Shown: positions 21,891-32,714, counted from the stretch's first letter. The stretch is DNA of 64,000 nucleotides from Ophthalmolycus amberensis (GCA_024529925.1 JAFEUB010001124.1:1-64000); one strand, 5' to 3'. Numbers and translations: made by a program. Notes: a model not told the origin generated them from the sequence alone.

Positions 21891-23800
21891 ATTTTTCTGT
21901 CTGTCTCTCTGACTTTCTGCCGGACTCTGGTTGACTCTGTCCGTCTCTCTGACTTTCTGTCTGACTCTGTCTGACTCTGTCTGTCTGACTTTCTGGCTGA
22001 CTTTCTGTCTGTGTCTCTGTCTGTCTGTGTGATTTTTCTGTCTGTCTCTTTGACTTTCTGCCTGACTCTTTAAAGGAGAGATTGATAGTTGATAAAGGGT
22101 TGCATGACTCCCTATTAAGTCCCTAGATAAACCTCTATGAGCCTCTGGTGGTGGTAGGTCGGATAAAGAGGACTTTTGTAATTGTTTGATAAGTCCCTGA
22201 TAAACCTCTATGAGCCTCTGGTGGTGGTAGGTCGGATAAAGAGGACTTTTGTAATTGTTTGATAAGTCCCTGATAAACCTCTATGAGCCTCTGGTGGGGG
22301 TAGGTCGGATAAAGAGGACTTTTGTAATTGTTTTATAAGTCCCTGGATAAACCTCTATGAGCCTCTGGTGGTGGTAGGACCTAAAGAGGACTTTTGTAAC
22401 TTTGATAAACGACCCAATGATTACAATCTCTCTGACTTTCTGCCTGACTCTGTCTGACTCTCTGACTCTGTCTCTTTGACTTTCTTTTTGACTTTCTGTC
22501 TGTCGCTCAGATTTTTTGTCTCACTTTCTGTCCGCCCGTCTGTCTCTCTGTCTGTGTCTCTGTCTGTCTGTCTGTGATTTTTCTGTCTGTCTCTTTGACT
22601 TTCTGCCTGACACTGTCTGTCTCTTTGAGTTTTTGTCTGACTTTCTGTCCGTCCGTCTGTCTCTCTGACTTTCTGTCTGTCGCTCTGATTTTTGTCTGAC
22701 TTTCTGTCCGTCCGTCTGTCTCTCTGACTTTCTTTCTGACTTTCTGTCTGTGTCTCTGTCTGTCTGTGTGATTTTTCTGTCTGACTTTCTGGCTGACTTT
22801 CTGTCTGTGTCTCTGTCTGTCTGTGTGATTTTTCTATCTGTCTGACTTTCTGCCTGACTCTTTAAAGGAGAGATTGATAGTTGATAAAGGGTTGCATGAC
22901 TCCCTATTAAGTCCCTAGATTAACTTCTATGAGCCTCTGGTGGGGGTAGGTCGGATAAAGAGGACTTTTGTAACTGTTTGATAAACGACCCAATGATTAC
23001 AATCTCTCTGACTTTCTGCCTGACTCTGTCTGACTCTCTGACTTTCTTTTTGACTTTCCGTCTGTCTCTCCGACTTTCTGTCTGTCGCTCAGATTTTTTG
23101 TCTCACTTTCTGTCCGTCCGTCTGTCTCTCTGACTTTCTGTCTGTGTCTCTGTCTGTCTGTGTGATTTTTCTGTCTGTCTCTTTGACTGTCTGCCTGACA
23201 CTGTCTGTCTCTTTGAGTTTTTGTCTGACTTTCTGTCCGTCCGTCCGTCTCTCTGACTTTCTGTCCGTCCGTCTGTCTCTCTGACTTTCTTTCTGACTTT
23301 CTGTCTGTGTCTCTGTTTGTGTGATTTTTCTGGCTGTCTCTTTGACTGTCTGCCTGACACTGTCTGTCGCTCTGATTTTTTGTCTGACTTTCTGTCCGTC
23401 CGTCTGTCTCTCTGACTTTCTTTCTGACTTTCTGTCTGTGTATCTGTCTCTGTGATTTTTCTGTATGTCTCTCTGACTTTCTGCCTGACTCTTTATTCAC
23501 ACCATAAAGGAGAGATTGATAGTTGATAAATGGTTGCATATGACTCCCTATTAAGTCCCTAGATTAACTTCTATGAGCCTCTGGTGGGGGTAGGTCGGTT
23601 AAGAGGACTTTTGTAATTGTTTGATAAGTCCCTGGATAAACCTCTATGAGCCTCTGGTGGTGGTAGGACCTAAAGAGGACTTTAACTGTTTGATAAACGA
23701 CCCAATGATTACAATCGCTCTGACTTTGTCTCACTCTGTCTGACTGACTTTTTTTCTGACTCTGTCTGTCTGACTGACTCTTTGTCTGACACGATACCTT
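21890..23800. repeat. composite minisatellite: TCTGTCTGACTTTCTG simple repeats plus 73-bp tandem units
   Basis: Pyrimidine-rich degenerate repeats (TCTGTCTG, GACTTTCTG, GTCCGTCCGTC) alternate with a unique-sequence module that recurs three times, at about 22073-22425, 22860-23005 and 23505-23715. Each module starts AGGAGAGATTGATAGTTGAT. In the first, a 73-74-bp unit containing CCTCTATGAGCCTCTGG and GATAAAGAGGACTTTTGTAA is tandemly repeated four times (GCCTCTGG at 22141, 22214, 22287, 22361). The module thus appears as a higher-order repeat. The minus-strand frames across it (SDRQTDGQKV-type) are low-complexity artefacts. Confidence 0.9.
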
Positions 23801-24218
23801 TAACACACATTACTAACTTTGCTTCTTCCCCAGAGTCTCTGTGCTTTCTCGCCTCGCAGGTTTCCGTGGATACTGGTTATACCTGGACTATGGTCTTGCC
23901 TCCTGCCGTGGTTCTGTCATATGTGTTGTAACTCTGTTATGCTGTTCATTCTGTACATTCTGGACTGAAATGGGACAAACTGGCATGTGTCACAACCGAT
24001 GGTTGTCCAAATCTGACGGGGAGAAATGTCGGACTTTTAAAGCGGATGCAAGATAAAGTGACTTAAATAAACCCAGAACTGAAATGTGTATTTTTGCATT
24101 GCATTATACATCAGAATGTGCTCAAACTTAAACATGTTATTGATGTTGTAACTAAAATAGTTAACGTCATCAGGGCAAGAGCATTGAATCACAGACAGTT
24201 TGTTGCACTCTTGGACAG

Positions 24219-25215
24219 TGGCGGGCCGTCAGGGCCTGCAAGGCCTTCTCTGCTGGCCTAAACAGAATCACAAAGCTATTTATATTTAAAAATATTTTAT
24301 AATTTAATAATTTTTCTTAAATGCACTACATGTATTATAATTTATAAAAATATTTTTCCCATTATCTTATTTTCTCATTGCACAGCTACTGTCTTCCTCA
24401 GTTGCTCTCAGTTGCTCTCAGATCTCACCTCTGTGTGTCTATGCCAGATGCCTGCAGACTCGGCTCTGCCGCCAGTGCAGATTAAAGTACATGGGGACGA
24501 TATTGTTGATTGTCATAGTGTTCAACCAATCAGATCTTTAGTTTGACATGTTGGGCGTATTCTTTGACGTGTCAGCGGCCGCTAGCGGCCTATAATGACG
24601 TCAGCATTACGTGCAGCTCAGTGTTCATCTGTAGCTTTCCCGCTAGGTGCAGTGTGCTGTGATTGGTCAGTGGGCGAGCACGTGACTAAAGTGAAACTTG
24701 TGCTTGCTAGCAGAACTGAGGTTGTTAGCAGTCAGAGTTCAAGTGAAAAGATATGGAAGAAATTATGGCATTTTTAGTTTTTTTTTTACTTAGCTTTGTT
24801 TTTTTAACATCAAATGGCGGAAGGACGAGAAACTGATTTAGTGGCGGAGTTACTGGGAACGCCTTTCTCAAGAAGGACATTAAGCTGCCTGAGCAAAGCC
24901 GCTACACGACACCAAAGTACGGCGGGACACTTGCAAGCTACGGTGCTCTTAAAAACGTTTGGAAGGACCCGAGTGGATCTCCAGATCAACGAACAAGTTC
25001 GCAGGGAAACGGAGCTCCACAATGAAAAAGTTAAGAAGAATAGGGAAATACTGAAAAGGACCTCTTGCTGGAACTGAAACGCACGGATGTACTGCACAGC
25101 CGAGTTATTGACCTCTTTGTAAACAAAGAGGAGGATGGACTTTGTATTTAAATAGAACAGCATTTGGTAAGTGAAACTGCTTTTGTTTTCTTTATATCTG
25201 CAGTGTGTTAAGTCT
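24219..25215 (+). mobile_element. hAT (DUF4371/ZMYM-like) family fragment, left half
   Basis: Begins with CAGTGGCGGGCCGTCAGGGC, the family's left terminus. At 24814-25077 an open frame encodes an N-terminal piece (MAEGRETDLVAELLGTPFSR, later NEKVKKNREILKR), which in related fish elements leads into a DUF4371 transposase; here the frame ends after 87 residues and the zinc-finger part is deleted. The right terminus is missing. The segment 24890-25215 is shared with 19085-19380. Confidence 0.65.
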
Positions 25216-27170
25216 GGCACATGTGTTAAGTCTGGCACATGCTTTTTAGGGAGGTTAAATTGTTGGATTGAAATTCAAATCATTGAATACACATACTGTT
25301 GCCCTGTACCTTGGGCCGTCCATTTTGTACTGAACTGTGTTCTTCATTAACTGCACTGGTTTGAAAAAAGAGAAACCCAGAGGATGAAATGAAGACTGGA
25401 GGATTTTTGCTAAAGAGCATTCGTTTATTTTCCACAGGTTACTTCAGAAACAGGTAATTATGTACAACATCTGGAATGTTGGATAAATGCATATCAATCA
25501 TCTCACTGTGGCCGTTTCCAGAGAAACCTTAGAAATACTAGCTATACATTAAGAACAGTTCCTCTGCATTGGAATGTATTGCTGGTTTTACAATCGTAAG
25601 TCACTAATGCTGATGATTCTTTTCTCAATGTTTTTTGAAGAGTATTTACAATTTGATTCGTAAGGTCTAAAAACAGAAGACTGCTAAATAAATAAGAACA
25701 ATACAGGAGCATAAGAAACCGACCCACATGAGTGGCCAAGATTCCAAACTATTTTCATGCCAGACTACAAGGCTTTTGAATCAAGAAATAAAACATATCC
25801 CTTACAAATTAGTAAATTCTTTACCAATAAAAGACACCATTAATTCAATACATTCAGGGGTTTTCTGCAACAGGCTTACTTGGTCTGGTATGACCAGTAG
25901 TTTATGGGCGGCGAATGTTTAAATGTAACCTATAAATAGATATGTTCACTGTTTTAGCATTCATCATTATCACATATAGGCTCACTTTATGTGTAGCATT
26001 TCAAGTATTCAGCTATCACTGATTGTATTCATATGATATAAATGTGACTGTGGTACTAAGCTGTTGCAATTAGCAACAGTCATTAGTGACCTTATAGTAT
26101 TTTCAGAACTCATAATATAACACCACATCAGTTAAACAGAGTTTTGTAAATACATTTGGTTCAGGGGGGAGACGCTGTTTCAAATCAGTGTTCAATTTGC
26201 ATGATATGTACTGGATAGAAATCTCAGTCCAGCTCTCAGTTGGATTGTTATGATCACACACAGACGTTTGACAGTAAAGCGAGAGGAAGACTCTCCCACC
26301 CTTCCTGCTCCCAGACTTATCCCACCGACTGATAATGAGCAACAGACTAAACGTGTAAAATGAGGTCACGGCTGAGAACAATACTGTCTTACTTTCAACA
26401 CAGTCTGCAGTCTGAGTTAATGTTACAGTTTCACCCCGCACAGTGTTGTCTTGCTTAATTGGGGAGATGGGATGATTGTGTTTGGAAGAAGAAAAGAGGG
26501 CGTCTTACTTGTAGTACTGCAAGTGAGAGTGTGGTGCCATCTGTTGGCAAAAATATATCAGTGAATAAAAAGTGAATGAAGTTACAATACTGCCATCATG
26601 TGGAGGTTGTCCAGAAGACATACATGCATGATTAGTGTCCCTTGTTTTTAGAAATATGTCGCAAAATGCACCACAAAGTGATCTTCTCACCATGTGTATA
26701 TATAGGTGAATATTAATAACAATTCAAAAATAAAACTGTGATTTTATACTTCACAAAGCAATGAAATCACAGACCGTGGGCTGCTCGGTATCATCCAGTG
26801 ACAAATAAAAAGCCCCACATGGTACTCAATTAAATGCAATAAATTTGGGTTTCATGAATTGTGCAATCTTTGCATGATGTCGAATGGAAGCATGCAGTGA
26901 TTCAAGTTTAGTGGAGTTCATGTCTACTCATGTCTACTGCCTTTCTATTCATTATTTTAAATCTAAATCAACAACAACACAAATGAAAATGCTGACATGT
27001 TTCATTCTTGGTTGAACCTTGTATGTATGCTCTGGGTCAAGATGATGCAAGTGTATCATCACAGATCATCACACACATCACGGATTTATGGAAACACCTA
27101 TTGTAAACACACACACAGTCCAAACTATTTACATTTACACAATTTACTACAAATAAAATCTCTCTCACAC
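25216..27170. other. intergenic, no gene recognised
   Basis: AT-rich sequence. A short stretch at about 26525-26625 (GTGCCATCTGTTGGC, CTGCCATCATGTGGAGG) looks like a fish interspersed-repeat fragment. No convincing exon was found. Confidence 0.4.
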
Positions 27171-27371
27171 ACGCATGCCTGCGTTGGTGGAGGGGGCGTG
27201 GCCACATAATAGTGACATCATCGAAAAACGGCCTTTCTGAGTTGCACTTGAACCTAACAAGTTTACCTGCAAAACCTACAAGATTGAGCTCTCAGAGATC
27301 TGATCACCTCGAAAACAAACTGTTGGAGAACTGAGTTGAATACCTACAGCAAACAATACCTGTTGGATATA
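27171..27371 (+). promoter_or_regulatory. candidate promoter and 5' UTR of the acidic repeat gene
   Basis: Upstream of the ATG at 27372 lies GGAGGGGGCGTGGCCACA (about 27187-27205), an SP1/KLF-type GC box, then GTGACATCATCG (27212-27223), a CRE/AP-1-like element. No clear TATA box is seen. Leader length and start site are unknown. Confidence 0.35.
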
Positions 27372-27426
27372 ATGGCTTCCAGTGGACCCCCGGTGTGCAG
27401 ACCAGTGTGTATCGTCAGACCTTCAG
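27372..27426 (+). CDS. acidic repeat protein, exon 1 (unrecognised gene)
   Basis: An ATG opens MASSGPPVCRPVCIVRPS and runs to TCA G|GTAAAG, phase 1. It joins exon 2 (28228) in frame, completing GTC (Val). The leader lies after the GC-box region described for 27171-27371. I do not recognise the protein. Support is indirect: a good start context (ATAATGG), a consensus donor, frame-compatible joining to a long open exon, and a coding frame with no stop. Transcript evidence would be needed to confirm it. Confidence 0.6.
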
Positions 27427-28227
27427 GTAAAGATTTTTATTTATATTTTTAATTTCATGCCAAATGTCTTTATTAATGTTCCTTGAATCCATAAAAGGTC
27501 ATTTCAGTACAAAATGTGCGTTTAATTACGTTAAATTGTTGAATATTAAGCTAAAGAATGTTCAGAATTGTAAGCTAGCTCATCAGAAAAACTCAGATTT
27601 TGAGGCCACTCACAGTTTCTGGTGTAAAACAATAATTATATGTTAAGACTAGGACTTTCTTCTTCGAAATAGGTGTGGAATGTGTTAACACATGTGCAGG
27701 GACATGAAAACACAGTTATATTTGTTTGAGGGGATCAAATCGTCGATGTTTGTGTTGAAAATCTCGGAAACAAAATGGTGCCGCCACCATTTTGAGAAAT
27801 AGAACTCTTCCTAGCACCATGGCAAGATAGAACTAAAAGAAGGAGCATGAGAGCTAGCTTTAAGATATTCATTAAAATGCACCAACGGATCAATATTGTT
27901 ATGAGCCTGAATGAAAGAGATGTAGCGTTAACGTTGTTTGCGTGAACGTAAATGTCTGACAGTTAATGGACCTAAAATCCAAAGTGTTCAGTCATCTGTC
28001 AGTCATGTTAGTGTCATCATAACATTGTGATTTGTGGGTCATGTAGTTTATCTGTAAAGTGGTTTGTCATGCAGCGGACTAAATAAAATAAATTAGTTTG
28101 AGGTGCCAAGATGCACATATGTATACTGAAATAGTTGCCTTTTGAAGCAGACTAGTGATGGCTTTGTGTTAGTTGGTGGCTTGTGGATGTGACTTTTTTT
28201 AAATAAATGTTTTTCTTCCTACCTCAG

Positions 28228-28817
28228 TCCGCCCTGATGCCGCCCTTATGCCCGACGACCCGGTCCTTCCTGATTACGAGGACGAGGAGGAAGAGGTTGG
28301 CGTTGGTGCGGCTCTTGTGGACGGGCTTCAGGAGGCTGAGGGTGAGCTGCAGTTCCCACCACCACACTTTGTGATGGAGGGACAACAACAAGGCTTTGTT
28401 CCTCTTCCTGTTTACTACCCTGTTTACTACCCTGTTTACTACCCTGTTTACTACGCTGTTCCCTACGCTGACCCTGCTTTCCCTCACGCTGACCCTTACG
28501 CTGACCCTGACCCTGCTTTCCCTCACGCTGACCCTTACGCTGACCCTGACCCTGCTTTCCCTCACGCTGACCCTTACGCTGACCCTGACCCTGCTTTCCC
28601 TCACGCTGAACCTTTTGATTATAATGCTTTTGATGCTGCTTTTGAGCGTATTATTGACAGGTACAGGTATGGGCTACCTGAAGAGGAGGAGGACCCTGAG
28701 ATCGATGTTGTCGGCCTTGAGGACTCCTCCACAAAACGACGCAGGGAAGAGAGCGACGACGAGGAGGAGGCTGCTATGAAGAGGCGGAGGTGGTCCGAAG
28801 ACAGCGACTCGGATTGA
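28228..28817 (+). CDS. acidic repeat protein, exon 2 with YYPV and ADP repeats and NLS-like tail
   Basis: Follows TTTTTCTTCCTACCTCAG and is open from phase 1 to a TGA at 28815; with exon 1 the product is 214 aa. Order of features: an acidic patch (YEDEEEEV), PVYY repeated four times in tandem (12-bp DNA unit), a 13-residue unit with FPHADPYADPDPA repeated about three times (39-bp DNA unit, 28480-28605), a conserved-looking AFDAAFERIIDRYRYGLPEE segment, an acidic stretch, and a bipartite basic signal KRRR...KRRR inside EES/DDEEE, ending WSEDSDSD. Predicted disordered and nuclear; no enzymatic motif. The segment AFDAAFERIIDRYRYGLP recurs at about 29730-29796, so it has been duplicated. Internal donor-like sites at 28661 and 28667 could splice to 30226. 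No known family is claimed. Confidence 0.65.
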
Positions 28818-28840
28818 CTCTACGATAGGGACGGGCTGAC

Positions 28841-29696
28841 AATCCTCCCAGAAACGTCATCGGAGCAACCACTGAGTCCACATCGAAGCAGGACCAGTGG
28901 TTCTCATGGTAGCCTTTGCATCTGGCAGGGCTGATGACACCCCATGTAGCGTCTTGCACTGGGGCTTTTCTATGGTATCTACTCATGCATGCTGGATGGA
29001 TCAATCCTCCCAGAAACGTCATCGGAGCAACCACTGAGTCCACATCGAAGCAGGACCAGTGGTTCTCATGGTAGCCTTTGCATCTGGCGGGGCTGATGAC
29101 ACCCCATGTAGCGCCTTGCACTGGGGCCGTTGGATTGACCCACTTTAACCCTGAGGGCCTCATATCTGCACGCTGGATGGATCAATCCTCCCAGAAACGT
29201 CATCGGAGCAACCACTGAGTCCACATCGAAGCAGGACCAGTGGTTCTCATGGTAGCCTTTGCATCTGGCAGGGCTGATGACACCCCATGTAGCGCCTTGC
29301 ACTGGGGTCGTTGGATTGACCCACTTTAACCCTGAGGGCCTCATATCTGCACGCTGGATGGATCAATCCTCCCAGAAACGTCATCGGAGCAACCACTGAG
29401 TCCACATCGAAGCAGGACCAGTGGTTCTCATGGTAGCCTTTGCATCTGGCGGGGCTGATGACACCCCATGTAGCGCCTTGCACTGGGGCCGTTGGATTGA
29501 CCCACTTTAACCCTGAGGGCCTCATATCTGCACGCTGGATGGATCAATCCTCCCAGAAACGTCATCGGAGCAACCACTGAGTCCACATCGAAGCAGGACC
29601 AGTGGTTCTCATGGTAGCCTTTGCATCTGGCAGGGCTGATGACACCCCATGTAGCGCCTTGCACTGGGGCCGTTGGATTGACCCACTTTAACCCTG
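28841..29696 (+). repeat. 181-bp tandem repeat, five copies
   Basis: Copies begin with AATCCTCCCAGAAACGTCAT at 28841, 29003, 29184, 29365 and 29546. Spacing is 162 and then 181, 181, 181. The copies are nearly identical apart from scattered single-base differences such as GGCAGGG/GGCGGGG, suggesting recent expansion. The minus-strand translation repeats RYEALRVKVGQS-type peptides only because the unit lacks stops. The array starts 24 bp after the exon 2 stop and ends in a duplicated exon fragment. Confidence 0.95.
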
Positions 29697-29802
29697 ACGC
29701 TGACCCTGATTTCCCTAACACTGACCCATATGATGGTGACGCTTTTAATGCTGCTTTTGAGTGTATTATTGACAGGTACAGGTATGGGCTACCTGAGGAG
29801 GA
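29691..29802 (+). pseudogene. duplicated 3' fragment of acidic-repeat-gene exon 2
   Basis: After the last tandem copy the sequence returns to exon 2-like coding text: DADPDFPNTDPYDGDAFNAA, then FECIIDRYRYGLPEED, parallel to the ADPDPAFPHA...AFDAAFERIIDRYRYGLPEE segment of exon 2. Substitutions such as FER to FEC, and loss of the following acidic/NLS tail, mark it as a partial copy. It also keeps the GACAGGTACAGGTATGG splice-donor-like string (GT at 29776 and 29782). Either an exonic duplication separated from its parent by the tandem array, or an alternative exon. Confidence 0.65.
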
Positions 29803-30055
29803 CTGTATGCTACGTCTATTTGTTCATAATTAATTTCATTCATTTTCAAAATCATTCAAAGATTATTTGTCCGTCTTACTTACGATATGAATCATTTAGT
29901 ATCTTTGATTCAATGAATACAATATTATTTGTCTTACCGTTATTTTTATTTTTCTCTCTCTCACTCCACCTCCTGAGCCGCTACCTTTCACGCTGGACTA
30001 AAAGATGAGTATGAGCATATATACTTATATGTAGTTTTATAAACTTAGTTCAGGA

Positions 30056-30165
30056 ACAGGGCCACGCCCAGAACACAGCTCATTTCCTCTGCACAAAGTA
30101 TTTAAGCACAACGAACCCGTTCACTTCCTCTTCGACTCTGTCTTTACATCCCTCCCCCCCAACCC
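30056..30165 (+). promoter_or_regulatory. possible second promoter of the acidic repeat locus
   Basis: GGGCCACGCCC (30059-30069) is an inverted GC/KLF-type box resembling the one before exon 1, and a TATTTAAG box (30100-30107) lies about 40 bp downstream. The following CTTCCTCTTC could be an initiator-like pyrimidine tract. It would give a transcript beginning upstream of the 30226 exon. Speculative. Confidence 0.25.
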
Positions 30166-30179
30166 CGTTTTTGTCCTCC

Positions 30180-30222
<43 letters not shown>

Positions 30223-30225
30223 CAG

Positions 30226-30352
30226 GATTACAGGAACAACAGGGGACTCTGCACCGCCGGAGCTTCCGAAGAGACGGCCCCCACCCTACAGTCTCCATTC
30301 CCCCCGTTCCCGCCAGCCGCCGGACATCAGCGGTCCCCCATCGATCGCCTAA
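30226..30352 (+). CDS. possible alternative 3' exon with proline-rich PPPY tail
   Basis: A 40-nt CT tract and TTGCAG precede 30226. If spliced from 28660 or 28666 in exon 2 (GACAG|GTACAG or TACAG|GTATGG, both phase 2), the frame continues RITGTTGDSAPPELPKRRPP, then PYSLHSPRSRQPPDISGPPS, IA and TAA at 30350; product about 206 aa from the 28666 donor. The frame has PPPY, a WW-domain ligand, and basic/proline-rich content that looks protein-like. An AATAAA at 30536-30541 closes the transcript. Alternatively this is only a 3' UTR exon. Frame compatibility is seen; use is inferred. Confidence 0.4.
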
Positions 30353-30535
30353 CCTCCTTTCTACAAACCCTCCTTGTTTCTTCTTCCTTATATCCCTTAA
30401 TTTCTTCATCCCTACCCTACATCCCTTCATCTCTTCATCCCTACCCCACATCCCTTCATCCCTCTACCCCTACCCTATATCTATTCATCCCTCGACCCCT
30501 TCCGCTTCTTGAATCTAACAATCATTCCACTATGC

Positions 30536-30541
30536 AATAAA
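30536..30541 (+). promoter_or_regulatory. poly(A) signal AATAAA for the acidic repeat locus
   Basis: Canonical signal 184 bp after the TAA of the proline-rich frame, preceded by CTTCATCCCTACCC-type low-complexity repeats. The following 25-45 bases contain a GT-rich stretch (CTGGTATTGCCGTGGTCCTTG), as expected for a cleavage site. Confidence 0.55.
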
Positions 30542-31107
30542 CCTCTCGAAACTCATACTGGTATTGCCGTGGTCCTTGTTAGTGAAATAAATAAATATAT
30601 ACCGGTATATATATATAAAGTAATGTGTGTTATTGTGTAAACACAGAAACACTGAGATAATTAATGAGGACGTTTCTTTATTTACAGATGTTTCCTGGTC
30701 ATTCTTCTGCAGGATTGTGTGAACTGCTCCGACTCATTTCTCAACTTCACTGGTTTGGTGTTGCATTCAATAAAACACTCGAGTCATCTAAAGTGCCACT
30801 TTTGTACTGTGAGATTTTTTTTGGTTCAACTTCAGTCATGTTGAGTTCATGTGAAGCTTCTTAAATAGTGAATATAACATGTATAGTGGCTTAAAACAGC
30901 TTTGCATCTGTCAACAAGCAGCTACACCGAGTCATGAGGATTACTTTGTAGAACACAGGATTTTAAATCAGTCCATACACAGATCAAAGCATTGCCACAT
31001 ATTCAACAGCTGTGAGAAACCATCAACGGTCAGGGAGGTAAGAAGACGAACACATAAGACAGATTGTAAACACTTCAGGAATAATACTAAGTATTTCATT
31101 AGGTAAT

Positions 31108-32305
31108 TAAGCATGAAGTTGGGTTTGTGAGAATTTTCTTCAATTAAACAAAGATAAAACAGAAGTAATTGTTTTTGGTACCAATGACGAACAATTGAAA
31201 ATCACCGCTCAGCTTCAGTCACTGATGTTAAAACCCACAAACCAAGCCAGAAATCTAGGTGTAGTTATGGATTCAGACCTCAACCTGAACAGCCATATCA
31301 AGACAATTACAAAATCAGCCTACTATCACCTGAAGAATATATCAAGGATTAGAGGACTTATGTCTCAACAGGATTTGGAAAAACTTGTCCATGCATTTAT
31401 CTTCAGCAGACTGGACTACTGTAACGGTGTGTTTACAGGTCTCTGCAAAAAGTCTGTCAGAAAGCTGCAGCTGATTCAGAACGCTGCAGCTCGAGTCCTC
31501 ACTCAGACCAGGAGGGTGGATCATATCACCCCAGTTCTGATGTCTTTGCACTGGCTTCCTGTCCAACAAAGAATTGACTTTAAAATCCTGCTGTTGGTTT
31601 ACAAAGCACTGAATGGTTTAGGGCCAAAATACATCTCTGATCTGCTGCTACCTTATGAACCATCCCGACCCCTTAGGTCGTCTGGGACCGGTCTACTTTC
31701 TGTTCCCAGAGTCAGAACTAAACATGGAGAAGCAGCGTTCAGTTTTTCTGCTCCACATATCTGGAACAAAGTCCCAGAAAGCTGCAGGTCTGCTGAGACC
31801 CTCAGCTCATTTAAATCAAGATTGAAGACTTTTCTGTTTGCTGCTGCCTTTAATTGAACCACATTCAATTAATATATTAATCAATTTCCTGCATTTCTGC
31901 ATTTTACTACTGTATTTTATTTCTTACACTGTTCTTAATTGCTGTTAAATCTCCTTTTCTTTTGCCTTATGTTTTGATGCTTTTAATGGTTTTAAAAGGA
32001 CTGCACAATATATCGCCATTTCCTCCGGGACCGAGTTCGTGCAAGGCGTACACTATAAAACGCAGATCGGCAGAGATCTTTTCCAGACGTGGTTTGTGTG
32101 CGAGTAATTGCAGAATTGCGGCAGTGTATGGTTGATTGCGTGCAGCGTAATGTCTCAGGGAGACATCGATTATTGTTTCAATGTATGTTTTAAATCTCCT
32201 TTACTTTTGCCTTTATGCTTTTAATGGTTTCATGTGAAGCACTTTGAATTACCTTGTTGTTGAAATGTGCTATACAAATAAACTTGCCTTGCCTTGCCTT
32301 GAGAC
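31108..32305 (+). mobile_element. 5'-truncated L2-like LINE, reverse-transcriptase C-terminus and 3' tail
   Basis: An open frame at 31195-31857 encodes the C-terminal reverse-transcriptase/thumb region of jockey/L2-type LINEs: NLGVVMDSDLNLNSHI, RLDYCNGVFTGL, LQLIQNAAARVLTQTRR, HWLPVQQRIDFKILLLVYKA and a tail to FN*. The same element begins slightly upstream at LNKDKTEVIVFG (about 31135-31180). The 3' UTR ends in CTATACAAATAAACTTGCCT followed by TTGCC repeats, as expected for this clade. An unrelated 190-bp segment (about 31995-32185) interrupts the 3' UTR and is flanked by repeated copies of AAATCTCCTTT...TTTTGCCTT. Polypeptide is open but lacks the endonuclease, so it is not mobile alone. 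Confidence 0.88.
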
Positions 32306-32714
32306 AGAAAAAGCAATGCTTTCTCCACACATACAACTAATAGGCCATGCTGGCAGTAAAGATGTGATGATCATTAAACAAAAAACATTGAAGGATGAAA
32401 AATGGAGGAAAAAAAACATTACTACTCTTGGACACCACTCTGCAAAAAAATAAACCAAAACAAAAAGTGAATTGTGTCCTGAAGGTGGACCCAGAGGTAC
32501 CGCCATGCTATTACAAAACAGGTTTATCAGATATAGGTCGCAATTTCATCTCATGCTCGGCTTTGGTCAGACTGCTTTCAGCACTCATCAGTCTAGTCTC
32601 AGTTTGCCAGAATTCAAGAAGACATTTCCGGGGACCACAGGATGCTCGATGCTTCCTCCTGCAGTGCGGAGAGTGTAAGAGGCCCTCAACAGTCTTATGA
32701 TGACACAATACAGA

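Noticed and set aside
22997..23539. 180-residue minus-strand open frame rich in DRQTDGQK
   Set aside because: It is the translation of pyrimidine simple repeats; period and composition explain it fully.
28224..28604. Minus-strand Arg/Val-rich frame opposite the acidic gene
   Set aside because: Shadow of the 39-bp coding repeat.
28774..29721. Four minus-strand frames with repeated RYEALRVKVGQS-type text
   Set aside because: They are the translated 181-bp array; identical units without stops, no start or domain support.
32041..32110. Sequence with a TATA-like box (CACTATAAAAC) near a LINE end
   Set aside because: Not linked to any coding exon; part of the 190-bp insert in the LINE tail.
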